DNA of 64,000 nucleotides from NCBI RefSeq assembly GCF_040096225.1, contig NZ_JBBMFC010000015.1:26146-90145 (forward strand), given 5' to 3'. Within the stretch, counting starts at the first letter, position 1. Every line of letters begins with the position of its first letter. The notes under the pieces are model-generated. The model was not told where the DNA came from. It did not search any database and was given only the letters and a program-made list of their open reading frames with translations. Made by a program: the position numbers and the translations under genes. Source of the DNA: Hominiventricola aquisgranensis (GTDB lineage: Bacteria > Bacillota > Clostridia > Lachnospirales > Lachnospiraceae). This document shows positions 17,701 to 26,778 of this stretch, in pieces.

Positions 17701-19680
17701 TTAGTTGTAGGGCGGTCGCCCGAAAGCGTAAAAGTGGGATTGCCAGTAGCTTGTGTTGATATCTGCATACTGGATGGGGTCGCCGCAGTGCAGCATTTTT
17801 CCGCCGCCCACATAGATACCCACATGGGAAACGCCCGGCGTATCGTAAGTGCCGACGAAAAAGATCAAGTCGCCGGGTCTTGCGTTGGCAGAGGATACCG
17901 GGGTGGAAATGTCGTAGAGTCCCTGGGCTCCCAGCCTGCCCGTATTGCAGACGCCGCTTTGCGTCAGCACCCAGGACACGAAGCCAGAGCAATCAAAGGA
18001 AGTGTTTGGATTGCTGCCGCCCCAGACATAGGGATAGCCAATGTACTTCTCCGCCTCGGTAATGAGCGCCGCAAAGGTTTCATCTTCCATTGCGGAAGGT
18101 GGGATATCATAGGTGGTGGGCGGTTTGGTGTACTTGTCTACATAGCCGGAGCCTGGGAATAAATCTTCCCGGTTCCCCAGCGTTGCCATATAGACCGCAT
18201 ACAGGGAAAGCGTTTCTTCGTCCATGATGTAGACCGGCACATGGGAAAGGTCGAAGTTTTCCAGCTTCACCTTGCAGATATAGTAGTTGTACGGTACTTC
18301 CACGTCATAGTCATTTCCCTCGCTGTCTGTCCGTGTCTCCGTCCGATAGCGCACCTCCACTTCCACGGTCTGCGTCAGGATGTACTGCTTTTCAAAGAGC
18401 ATTTGCAATTCCGCCTGAACCTCGTCGATGGTGAACACCCCTTCATGGAATGCCGTGAGAATGGAAATCAGCACATAAGGGTCATGTTCGATCTCGTCCA
18501 GATCAAAACGGTATTCGTCATATCCGGGGTGCAGAGCCTCATAGTGGTCCAGTTCATATTGAAGCTCCTGCTCCAGTTCGCAGTAGGCCGCCTCCGCAGC
18601 CAGCATATCCGCATCCTCGGAGAGATAAGAGGAAGTGAACACGCCGCCCACGCCGGAGCCCGCCATCATGGAACAGGAAGATACCCCGCCAAACAGCAGA
18701 GCAACACAGGCGCCAATGCCGATCACCAACAGCACCGCCCGACTATGGTGCTTGATGTAGAGGAATGTTTCCTTGAAGGCGTCCTTTGCTTTCTGCGCCG
18801 CACTTTTCGCCGTGGCTGCTGTGTTCTTTGCGGTTTTCTCTGCCTGTCGCAGCTCCTTTGCATAGTTCCGCTTGATCCGCTGTTTCTGCAGAAAGCGGGA
18901 TATCGGGTTAGAAGCTGCCAATGCAGGATCATCATGCAGTGCCTTTTGGTAAAGGTAGTCGGCGTTTGCCTTAAAAGAAGCCTGCTCTGCCTTCGCCGCG
19001 TCACGCCAGGGCTTTGTGCGGTGATGGTGGACGGCGGCACGGACTTTGCCCTTTCCATAGGCAAACCCGCGTTCCGTCAACACCTCGCCTTTGTGTCCGG
19101 CCTCTACACCCACATTTTCCTGCTCTACCTCATGCACCTTCGCGTGGGCAGCGTGGACAATCTCATGGACAGGCCGAGAAAGCGGATTGTGCCGCAGGCG
19201 TCCGTTGGGGCGTTTCTCCACTTCTTCAAAGTGAAGCTGCGTTTTGCCTTTTCCGGCTGTCTCGTCAAAAACACGCTCGGTACGGAGAACTTTCTTTGTG
19301 GGGATAGCGGCCGTTGCCGCATCCAGCCGATCCGCCGCACGGTCGGAACGGTCAATGTATTTCCCAAGTGCGGGATCGGCACGTTCTTCCTCGGTGAATT
19401 GCAGACGGGAGGACGGGCGCTGCCTTGCAGCAGAACCATCCCGCACCGCCTGGGTATCAGCCTTTTCAGCCTTTCGTGCGCTTTTCTTCTCATGGTGTTC
19501 CGCCGCACGCAGGGCAAGATCAGCCGCAGCGCCAGCGGATTCTTCCGAAGAAGCAGACAGTTCCGTTTCCGGCTCCCGGCTGCTGATATGTTCCACCTCT
19601 CCCGTGGCAAGGTTTTCCGATACCGCACCGTCACGGGTCATTTTCTGCGTGATCTTATCGGTCGCTTTCAGTTCCCTCAT
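17701..19680 (-). CDS. Cell-wall hydrolase of the transfer apparatus, NlpC/P60 (CD1108 family)
   Basis: This 659-aa protein has a long charged cytoplasmic N-terminal part (about 1-300), one membrane helix near 310-335 and an extracellular region. The C-terminal NlpC/P60 peptidase domain spans about 525-659, with the catalytic Cys in FDCSGF and His in SHVGIYVG. Such VirB1-like enzymes cut peptidoglycan so that the secretion channel can cross the wall. Start and methyltransferase stop overlap by 4 bp. Confidence 0.9.
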   Translation of the reverse strand: MRELKATDKITQKMTRDGAVSENLATGEVEHISSREPETELSASSEESAGAAADLALRAAEHHEKKSARKAEKADTQAVRDGSAARQRPSSRLQFTEEERADPALGKYIDRSDRAADRLDAATAAIPTKKVLRTERVFDETAGKGKTQLHFEEVEKRPNGRLRHNPLSRPVHEIVHAAHAKVHEVEQENVGVEAGHKGEVLTERGFAYGKGKVRAAVHHHRTKPWRDAAKAEQASFKANADYLYQKALHDDPALAASNPISRFLQKQRIKRNYAKELRQAEKTAKNTAATAKSAAQKAKDAFKETFLYIKHHSRAVLLVIGIGACVALLFGGVSSCSMMAGSGVGGVFTSSYLSEDADMLAAEAAYCELEQELQYELDHYEALHPGYDEYRFDLDEIEHDPYVLISILTAFHEGVFTIDEVQAELQMLFEKQYILTQTVEVEVRYRTETRTDSEGNDYDVEVPYNYYICKVKLENFDLSHVPVYIMDEETLSLYAVYMATLGNREDLFPGSGYVDKYTKPPTTYDIPPSAMEDETFAALITEAEKYIGYPYVWGGSNPNTSFDCSGFVSWVLTQSGVCNTGRLGAQGLYDISTPVSSANARPGDLIFFVGTYDTPGVSHVGIYVGGGKMLHCGDPIQYADINTSYWQSHFYAFGRPPYN

Positions 19681-20699
19681 AGGCAGTCACCTTCCTTTCC
19701 ATAATGGCAAAAGTCGCCGCAGGTGCCATTCTCGATCATGGCAATATAGCGGAAAATGGGATAGGCCTGGGGCGGGCAGACCGCATTTCCCAATGTTTTC
19801 AGCCGCAGCGCCCGGTCATCCATGCGCTCGGTCATGCGGGGGATTCCTTCTGGCTCGGCGGCCCAGAGGATACGTCCGTCCATCCTTTCGGGAAGCCCAT
19901 GAGCCATTCCACCCAATCCGGGTTCAGTGCTGCCGTTTCGGACACCGGCTGTTCCTGGGAGATGATTTGCGCCGACAGGTTCCCGTCCTTCTTCGCTGGA
20001 TCGAAGGCCGACGGCTTCAAGGTCGAGCGGAAACCGTCCGACGCCACCGGGGTCAGATAGAATACCGCCGCCGACAGGCTGAGGCTCCAGATCGCCCCGT
20101 TTCGGTTCCTCTTGCGGAATATCCCATTGTCCGACAGGAACACATCCAGGCTTGCCGCGTCCCTGGCGGTGTTGTTGTCGGAGGCAAGGGGTGTGGGAAA
20201 CATCAGCCGCGACGATAAAAGTTCGCTGGCGCTCATGCCATGCGCCGACGCCGCAAGCCGGAAATACGAATGGGAGAACAGCGTATCCCGCTTTTGCCAG
20301 GTCAAAGATCGTTTTGTCGAGCCCCATATTGATGAAGCCAGCAACATTTTCCCCAAGCACCCAACGGGGCCGCAGCTCGGTAATAACGCGGCACATTTCC
20401 GGCCACAGGTAGCGTTCATCCGCAAAGCCCTTCCGTTTTCCGGCGGTGGAGAAGGGCTGACAGGGAAAGCCGCCTGAGATAACGGTAACTGTTTCAAGTC
20501 CTGTTTTTTCAAAAAACGCCTCCTTCGTGAAAGTAGTAATATCCCGGAACCTGGGAACATCCGGCCATCGTGCGGTGAGGACGGAGTGCGGAAAATCCGC
20601 CCACTCACACTGGCAGACGGTTTCAAACCCGGCAGCCTCCGCCGCCAGGTCCAGACCGCCAATGCCGGAAAACAGGCTCACATGGGTCAGTTTATTCAT
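19677..20699 (-). CDS. DNA (cytosine-5) methyltransferase carried in the transfer operon
   Basis: This 340-aa protein has the C5-methyltransferase motifs in order: I (SLFSGIGGLDLA, about 6-17), IV with catalytic Cys (GGFPCQPFSTAGK, about 82), VI (ENV, about 120), VIII (QRTF) and X (LGNAVCP, about 307). I placed the start at ATG 20699, which directly precedes motif I; the longer frame lacks support. No restriction enzyme is adjacent, so it is probably an orphan, protective enzyme. It overlaps both neighbours, so it belongs to the transfer operon. Confidence 0.9.
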   Translation of the reverse strand: MNKLTHVSLFSGIGGLDLAAEAAGFETVCQCEWADFPHSVLTARWPDVPRFRDITTFTKEAFFEKTGLETVTVISGGFPCQPFSTAGKRKGFADERYLWPEMCRVITELRPRWVLGENVAGFINMGLDKTIFDLAKAGYAVLPFVFPACGVGAWHERQRTFIVAADVSHTPCLRQQHRQGRGKPGCVPVGQWDIPQEEPKRGDLEPQPVGGGILSDPGGVGRFPLDLEAVGLRSSEEGREPVGANHLPGTAGVRNGSTEPGLGGMAHGLPERMDGRILWAAEPEGIPRMTERMDDRALRLKTLGNAVCPPQAYPIFRYIAMIENGTCGDFCHYGKEGDCL

Positions 20700-20865
20700 G
20701 GTCTTTCGGCGCACGGAACGGTTCGATCTCACTTTCCAGCTCCGCAAGAACCGCCTCCATATCCGCCGTGACCGCCTTGCTTCTGGCAATCAGCCGGTTC
20801 ATCACATCAAAGAAGGTTTCGCCCTCCTGTTTTTCTTCCGTATGCAAATAGCGGGGATCATTCAT
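20692..20865 (-). CDS. Small conserved ICE protein, unknown function
   Basis: This 57-aa acidic helical protein lies between VirB4 and the methyltransferase, overlapping both by 8 bp. ATG 20865 follows an AAAGGAG-type site inside the end of virB4. I do not recognise a family. Its tight packing in the operon suggests a real gene. Confidence 0.55.
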   Translation of the reverse strand: MNDPRYLHTEEKQEGETFFDVMNRLIARSKAVTADMEAVLAELESEIEPFRAPKDHE

Positions 20866-23287
20866 GTTCGTTTTCTCCTTTCCCGGTTTCACCAAGTTTT
20901 GTCGTCATAATGCTGTAAAGTTCATTGTCCTTCGGGAAGTCATCCACAAAAGGCAGGATCACATTGCCGAAGAAGATCAGCCCCTCGCCGGGGCCTGCGT
21001 TGCTGATATGTGCCGCCTGCTGGTTGGAGATATTCAGGCGCTCGCAGAGGATTTTCCTGTCTCCGCTGGCCTGGTTCAGAAGGTACACAAAATCGCTGTT
21101 TTCAAAGATGTTCTCGATTTCCGGGGAGGAAAGCAGGTCCTTAATGTTCTGCGTGATCCCCGTGGGGATACCGCCCCATTTGCGAAAGCGTTTCCAAATC
21201 TCCACGCTCCAGGTACCGACCTCGCCGCGCAGCAGAAGGTGGAACTCGTCCACGAAATACCAGGTGGATTTACCCTGATCCCGGTTTTGGGAAACACGGT
21301 TCCATACCTGGTCTTGGATCACCAGCATACCCAGGCTTTTGAGCTGCTTTCCCAGCTCCTTGATATCGAAGCAGACAATGCGGTTGTTGATATCCACATT
21401 GGTACGGTGGTTAAAAACATTCAGGCTGCCATACACATACAGTTCCAGTGCCGCCGCGATCCGCTGTGCCTCCGGCTCCGGCTGCCGTTTGATCTCGTCA
21501 TACAAATCTTCCAGCAGCGGCATATTCTTCGGGCGGGGGTCTGCGATATAGGGGCGGTACACGATCCGCACAGCACGGTCAATGACCGTCTTTTCCACCG
21601 GCTCCAGACCGTTCCGGCCGCCTGCCGCCAGTTCACAGAACGACAAGATAAAGTCAGATTTCAACGCCAGCGGGTTATCATCCTCGCTGTAATTGAGGTT
21701 GATATCCATAGGGTTCACATACTGCGTACTGGTAGGTGAGATTTTGATGACCTGTCCTTCCAGACGGTTCACCAGCGGAAAATATTCCGCCTCCGGGTCG
21801 CAGATCAGGATATCGTCCTTTGTGTTCAGGAACACACCCACGATGGAACGCTTTGCGGAAAAACTCTTGCCGCTGCCGGGTGTGCCTAAGATCATGCCGT
21901 TGGGTGTTTTCAGCTTTTTGCGGTCAGCAAGGATCATGTTGCCGGAAGTGGCATTGAGCCCGTAGTAGAGGGCTTCGCCGCCGTGGAAAATCTCCTGTGT
22001 GGTGAAGGGAACGAACACCGCCACCGCCGAAGTGGTAAGCCCACGCTGTATCTTAATGCGGTTGACACCCAGGGGCAGAGCCGACACGAAGCCGTCCTCC
22101 TGCTGAAAGTCCAGCCGCACCAGGGAGCAGTTATATTTCTGCGCCACGCTTGCCGCACGGAGAAGGTCATTCTCCAGCTTTTGCTTGCTGTCCGCAAAGT
22201 TCACCACCAGGAAGGTCATTAGGAACATTCGCTCATTTCTGCTTTGCAGATCACGGAGGATATTCTTTGCCTCGCCTGCGTAGGTGGCAAGGTCAGTGGG
22301 GATGATATCCATATCGAAACCTTCCCGCACCGCCTTTTTCTGCGCGTCGATCTTCATACTGTCAATGTCGGTGATCTTCCGCTTGACCGTTTTGATCGCC
22401 TCGTTCTGGTCCATGCTGCGGATATGGAGGCTGACAAGCAGCCCGCTATCCGTATCCAGCAACTCGGTGAGCATACGATCATCCATTTCCGGTGCGCTGA
22501 TCTGCAGAAAGGACACGGCGCAGAATTTATCCGCCATCGTGAACTTCCGTGCTTCACCGAAGCGGAAGGAAGATGGTGCGATAAAATCCTGGACCGACAG
22601 GCCGGAAGGGGCAAGCCAGCTCCATTCAAAGGCAAACCGTTCCCCGTCCGGGTGCAGGATGCCGTGGAGCATTTCCAGCCACTCCTTGCCGCCAAGCTCC
22701 TTTGCCAAAGCACCCATGACCTTGAAATGGTTAAGGGCGTCCATGATGATCCGGGAAAATCGTGCCCGTGCGGTTTTGCTGTCCCGTGCCTCGATGGTGA
22801 GGGTCAGGTACTTTGTTTTGATAAGACCGTTGTTGCCCCGTTCAAGCTGCTTGCGGAGCATTTGCGTGTAAAGCTCACGGATATGGTCGAAGTGATCTCC
22901 CTGCGCCGCGATCTCGATACGCTTCACAAAATCCTCCCGGTTCATGCGGCGGCTCACAAGGGAGAGCTGCATCCCGATAGAAGCGTCATGGGCGTTATAC
23001 ATATCGCAGAGGGCTTCAAAAATCGCCGTCTGATCGTCAGGTTTCGCAAGCTGATAATTCACATCCTCGAACTCGATACACTTCGACCAGGTGTGATCGT
23101 CCAGCTTGCACAGGCCGTCCGGGTACATCTGGCGGAACGGTAAGGTGTCCTGTGCAGAATGTACCTTGCCGTCGCCTCTGGCGGTTTCCAGGATACGGCT
23201 GATCTCACGCTTTTCTGCGGCGGTCAGTTTTACCGCGGCTTTTGACGCCTGCCGTGCCTGCGGCTCTGGCTTTCGCTTTCTGAACAA
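20858..23287 (-). CDS. virB4: VirB4-type conjugation ATPase (CD1110 family)
   Basis: This 809-aa cytoplasmic ATPase powers the type IV secretion system. Walker A GTPGSGKSFSAKRS lies near residue 470, with Walker B WYFVDEFHLLL near 680. A charged N-terminal segment precedes the conserved VirB4 N-domain. It starts 83 bp before the PrgI gene ends; that long overlap is typical of this family. It should work with VirD4, VirB6 and PrgI encoded upstream. Confidence 0.95.
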   Translation of the reverse strand: MFRKRKPEPQARQASKAAVKLTAAEKREISRILETARGDGKVHSAQDTLPFRQMYPDGLCKLDDHTWSKCIEFEDVNYQLAKPDDQTAIFEALCDMYNAHDASIGMQLSLVSRRMNREDFVKRIEIAAQGDHFDHIRELYTQMLRKQLERGNNGLIKTKYLTLTIEARDSKTARARFSRIIMDALNHFKVMGALAKELGGKEWLEMLHGILHPDGERFAFEWSWLAPSGLSVQDFIAPSSFRFGEARKFTMADKFCAVSFLQISAPEMDDRMLTELLDTDSGLLVSLHIRSMDQNEAIKTVKRKITDIDSMKIDAQKKAVREGFDMDIIPTDLATYAGEAKNILRDLQSRNERMFLMTFLVVNFADSKQKLENDLLRAASVAQKYNCSLVRLDFQQEDGFVSALPLGVNRIKIQRGLTTSAVAVFVPFTTQEIFHGGEALYYGLNATSGNMILADRKKLKTPNGMILGTPGSGKSFSAKRSIVGVFLNTKDDILICDPEAEYFPLVNRLEGQVIKISPTSTQYVNPMDINLNYSEDDNPLALKSDFILSFCELAAGGRNGLEPVEKTVIDRAVRIVYRPYIADPRPKNMPLLEDLYDEIKRQPEPEAQRIAAALELYVYGSLNVFNHRTNVDINNRIVCFDIKELGKQLKSLGMLVIQDQVWNRVSQNRDQGKSTWYFVDEFHLLLRGEVGTWSVEIWKRFRKWGGIPTGITQNIKDLLSSPEIENIFENSDFVYLLNQASGDRKILCERLNISNQQAAHISNAGPGEGLIFFGNVILPFVDDFPKDNELYSIMTTKLGETGKGENEHE

Positions 23288-23639
23288 TGGCTTTCACCTC
23301 CTTTTCCGCCTGGGCCTGCCGCTCCAGGGCTGCGTAGAAATTGTTTGTCTGGTAAGGCCGTTCCTTCGTCCGCAGGAACATACAGCGGATGACCTGTCCG
23401 GCTACTACCTCCAGGGGTTGGCCGTGCCGCTCATACATGGCGAGCAGAAAGAACGGGAGCATGACGATAATCATGCAGAACGCGGCGGCGCTGTTGCTGG
23501 CCGTGCGTCTGAGCAAAAAGAAAAGCGGTACTCCGATGAGTGCCGCCGCTCCGAAACATATAAGCTGCCGTTTGGTAAGTCCAAACAGCACTTTGGATTT
23601 TACTTTCGTCAAATCCTTTGGAATGGTTACATACGCCAA
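23205..23639 (-). CDS. PrgI-family membrane protein of the conjugation channel
   Basis: This 144-aa protein has two hydrophobic helices (about residues 27-45 and 50-68) and a basic C-terminal tail. It matches PrgI/VirB3-like proteins, which sit between VirB6-like and VirB4 proteins in Gram-positive systems. It is encoded 14 bp after VirB6 and overlaps VirB4. Confidence 0.9.
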   Translation of the reverse strand: MAYVTIPKDLTKVKSKVLFGLTKRQLICFGAAALIGVPLFFLLRRTASNSAAAFCMIIVMLPFFLLAMYERHGQPLEVVAGQVIRCMFLRTKERPYQTNNFYAALERQAQAEKEVKAIVQKAKARAAGTAGVKSRGKTDRRRKA

Positions 23640-23653
23640 TTTATCAAGCCTCC

Positions 23654-24523
23654 TTAATGCGCTCCGAACAGGCTCTTAGAGAGGCTGCCGGTCTTGAACA
23701 GGGCGAAGCACAGCAGGACCGTGTAGCCCATGCAGGCCCATATCGCGCCTGAGATATTTCCGTCCGTGGCGATACTCTGTACCAAAACAGAGTAGATTCC
23801 CACGCACACCATGATTAGAAATGCCTGGAACGCCAATGCAAACAGGGATTTCAAGTAGTTCTGTCCTGTATGGCTCCAATCCCGGTTTGTCATAGTGGCA
23901 AGCGGGATCGGTCCAACGGAAGTCGTCAAATACACCTCAATCATGCGACCATAGATGACAAGCATGATACAGATGGAAAGGGCATTCATGGTAAGCCCCA
24001 CGAAAAGGGACTGGAACCACAGCCCGAACAGTTCTCCCGTGCCCAGGGCTTCAAGCTGCGCCTCCATATCCGTGATGACGCTGCTGATATCAATGGAGGT
24101 ATTCCCAATGATGACGCCTGCGCTGCTGTTCACAACGCTTTGCCCGACATCGAAGATACCCATGACGATATTCCATGTGTTCGTCACAATAAGAACGGCA
24201 CAGAAAGTCTTGAAAATCCACTTGAAGAACATCCAGGTATCTACATCGTGCAGATTGTTTTTCTCTGTCACAAGCTGGATCAGCTCATAACACATTACGA
24301 ATGTCAGGATAACCCCGGCGATTGGAACGATCACCGTTTCAGAGAGGTTTCGGATCATAGAAACCACGCCGCTGTTCCATGCCAGCGGCGTCTGTCCCAC
24401 TTCACCGGCGATCTCGCCTACTTTGGTATTGACCGTATCGAACATGCCCGACAGGTTTCCCGTGATCCCCTCGATGAGCAGCCCTCGGAGCCATTCATCG
24501 AGTTTGTCGAGTATGCCGCCCAT
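23654..24523 (-). CDS. VirB6/TrbL-like membrane channel protein (CD1112 family)
   Basis: This 289-aa polytopic protein has about six to seven hydrophobic segments (for example ETVIVPIAGVILTFVMCY near 60-80 and a C-terminal pair near 235-280). It forms the inner-membrane channel part of the secretion system. Its upstream neighbour should be maff2, of which only the last 31 codons remain 20 bp away because element B is inserted there. Its expression may now depend on promoters inside the insertion. Confidence 0.9.
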   Translation of the reverse strand: MGGILDKLDEWLRGLLIEGITGNLSGMFDTVNTKVGEIAGEVGQTPLAWNSGVVSMIRNLSETVIVPIAGVILTFVMCYELIQLVTEKNNLHDVDTWMFFKWIFKTFCAVLIVTNTWNIVMGIFDVGQSVVNSSAGVIIGNTSIDISSVITDMEAQLEALGTGELFGLWFQSLFVGLTMNALSICIMLVIYGRMIEVYLTTSVGPIPLATMTNRDWSHTGQNYLKSLFALAFQAFLIMVCVGIYSVLVQSIATDGNISGAIWACMGYTVLLCFALFKTGSLSKSLFGAH

Positions 24524-24543
24524 AAGCGATCACCGCCAGACGA

Positions 24544-24639
24544 TCAACCGAACAGGCCGGAGAGCAGAGGTACAAGGGTGATGCCGATGAGGGCGACACC
24601 GCCGCCGGCCATCAACTGTTTCATACCCTGGCTTTTTGC
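24544..24639 (-). pseudogene. maff2, 3' fragment (split by element B)
   Basis: This encodes the last 31 residues of a Maff2-family membrane protein (AKSQGMKQLMAGGG then a hydrophobic helix). It has no start codon here. The matching 5' part lies at 53719-53856. Joining both at the shared GC (24638-24639 and 53729-53730) gives an uninterrupted 73-codon gene. Maff2 proteins lie between VirD4 and VirB6 in this ICE family. Their size and two helices suggest a VirB2/pilin-like subunit, which is inference. Confidence 0.92.
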
Positions 24640-24655
24640 TTATGTGTGATAAAGA
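24632..24655. other. attR: Attachment site, left junction of element B
   Basis: The maff2 sequence CCCTGGCTTTTT meets element DNA TTATGTGTGATA across GC at 24638-24639. The partner junction is at 53719-53740. Confidence 0.85.
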
Positions 24656-24726
24656 AGTAATAGAAGTGTAAAAAATTTTGCCGTTCCTATCCGATACTCA
24701 GCTCTGGTATCGGATAGGGCGGGCGG

Positions 24727-26238
24727 TCATTCGGGCAAGTCCACCTTGCCAACGAAAGAATAGTAAATCTCAATGTCCTGTCTGCGTGTGCCGTTTTCAT
24801 CGTAGCTGCACTCATGCACAACGATTTTCTCTACAAACTCACGCAAGAGGGTGTGGGTCAGTTCTTCAAAGTTCATGTGCTTGCGGACAATGTTCATAAA
24901 CTTTTCTGCGTTTACGGTGGCTTCCTGTGCTTTGGAAAGCTCCGCCTGTATTCTGGCAACACGCTCTTTCAATTCCTGCTGTTCGGCTTCATAATCTGCC
25001 GAAAGCTCCGTGAAACGCTCATCAGAAATGCGACCGCTTACGCTGTCCTCATACAGCCGCTTGAAAATAGCGGAAAGCTCACCGATACGCTTTTCGGCGG
25101 CTTCCAGTTCCTTTTTCTTAGCGGCGTTCCGGCGTTTGCCGCCGTCCTCGTTCTGCTCGATCAGCAGCTTCATAAACCGGGCTTCATGCTTTGCCGCATA
25201 GCTCGTCACTTTCCGCAGATTGGAGAGAACGCCCGCAGTCAAAAGGTCGGTGCGGATAAAATGCGCGGTGCAGTCATGGGTGCGCTTCTTGTAGTTCCCG
25301 CAGATATAGCAGTCCTGTTTCCGCTTATCGGTCTGGTAACGCTGCTGATACATGACGCTGCCGCAGTCCGCGCAAAAGAGCATACCAGAGAATAAGCCCA
25401 CTTCATCATAGCGGTTCGGACGCTTGCGTTGTTTGCGTAATTCCTGCACACGCTCCCATGTCTGGGTGTCGATGATAGGCTCATGGTGGTTCTCGAAAAT
25501 TGCCTGTTTCTCAATGGGATTTTCTACGCTGTGCTTGGTCTTGTAGGACGGTTTCTCCGTCTTGAAGTTCACCAGACAGCCCATGTACTCCCGATTTTCA
25601 AGGATATGCACCACGGTATTTGTCGCCCATTTGCACTCATAGCCGGGGTGATAGCGGCGGGTGCTGCCCGTCCTGCGGTATTCCAGCGTTCCCGGCGTTG
25701 GAATTTCCTGCTCGGTCAGCATACGGGCTATCTTGGTCGGACCGTTCCCGGCAAGGCACAGACGGTATATCTGCTTGACCACGGGTGCGGCTTCCTCGTC
25801 AATGATGAAGTTTTCGTCCTCGTCCATGAGGTAGCCGTACACGGGTTTGCTCGTAACAGGCTTGCCGCTCATGCCTTTTGACCGTTTTACAGCTTTGATT
25901 TTCTTGCTCGTATCTCTCACCAGCCATTCGTTGAAAATGTTCCGCAGAGGGGCAAAATCATTATCGCCCTGTGCACTGTCCACTCCATCGTTAATTGCGA
26001 TAAAGCGGACGCCTTTTTGTGGGAAAATCATCTCGGTATACATTCCCACCTGCAAGTAGTTTCGCCCTAACCGTGACATATCCTTTACGATAACGGTAGC
26101 CACTTTCCCGGCTTCAATGTCCGCAAGCATGGATTGAAAACCCGGTCTTTGGAAGTTCGCACCAGAATAGCCATCGTCCGTATACCAGCGCAGATTGGAA
26201 AAGCCGTTCTGCTTTGCGTAGGTTTCAAGAATACGCTT
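24727..26238 (-). pseudogene. Large serine recombinase of element B, 3' part (split by element C)
   Basis: This is an open frame of 503 codons from the start of the homology (KRILETYAKQNG) to the stop, containing part of the resolvase domain (IVKDMSRLGRNYL), the recombinase domain, a zinc ribbon (CADCG...CYICGNY), a coiled coil and a DUF4368-like end. The first 32 residues, including the catalytic Ser of YPRLS, are at 46086-46181. A TGA stop lies just upstream in element C, so this part alone lacks the nucleophile. An internal ATG at 26130 could give a 467-aa catalytically dead protein. The joined length of 535 aa is normal for TnpX-like recombinases. Confidence 0.9.
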
Positions 26239-26270
26239 CTGAGATGGAATTTGTCAAGGGGCTTTTCTGC
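26236..26270. other. Attachment site, left junction of element C
   Basis: Recombinase codon AAG (CTT on this strand) is followed by CTG and then element DNA AGATGGAATTTGTCAAGG. The latter is an inverted, diverged copy of the right end. From here to 26373 I see no gene. Confidence 0.8.
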
Positions 26271-26373
26271 AAAACACAATGTTTCTGAAAATAGCGTTCA
26301 AAATATATGCAGAGCCGTTAGTCCGCAAAGGATGCGAATTATCGGCTCAATGGTTTTCTTTTATTTGTAATCA

Positions 26374-26736
26374 TTACTTTTCCAATTCCAGATATTCTTG
26401 TCCCATGAAGAAGATTTTCAATTCGTTTTGATCTACTTCTATCTCAAATTCTACACTACTATTTCCCTGTGTAACACAGATTATATCCGAGTAAGAAAAA
26501 CTATAATATGCGTCACCGCAGGATAGACCCGAATCGGGCATATCTTTACTCACAGCAAGTTCCCCGTTTTCTTGAAAGGTAAATATCTCCTCAGCATTTG
26601 CATCCTTCCATGTGCCAATAATATCTTTTTCGTTCTGAATGCGATTTACTTTACCAACACATACAATGGCAAGTATAACTGCACCAACAGTCAAAGCAAT
26701 GCCTGCAACTCTCTTTACCAGTTTCTTTTTACGCAA
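26374..26736 (-). CDS. Small membrane-anchored protein behind the ABC exporter
   Basis: This 120-aa protein has a basic start and one N-terminal membrane helix (about residues 9-27), then an extracellular domain opening with IIGTWKDANAEEIFTFQENG. That pattern is shared by lipocalin-like/DUF5640-type domains. It follows the FtsX permease by 42 bp, so it is probably co-transcribed and accessory to the exporter. Function unknown. Confidence 0.6.
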   Translation of the reverse strand: MRKKKLVKRVAGIALTVGAVILAIVCVGKVNRIQNEKDIIGTWKDANAEEIFTFQENGELAVSKDMPDSGLSCGDAYYSFSYSDIICVTQGNSSVEFEIEVDQNELKIFFMGQEYLELEK

Positions 26737-26778
26737 TTTCTATTACCTCTGTTTCAGTTGCTTTGTTAGATTGAATGA

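Noticed and set aside
24727..26130. Functional 467-aa serine recombinase starting at an internal ATG
   Set aside because: The catalytic Ser and the first part of the resolvase domain are missing; they lie 20 kb away at 46086-46181.
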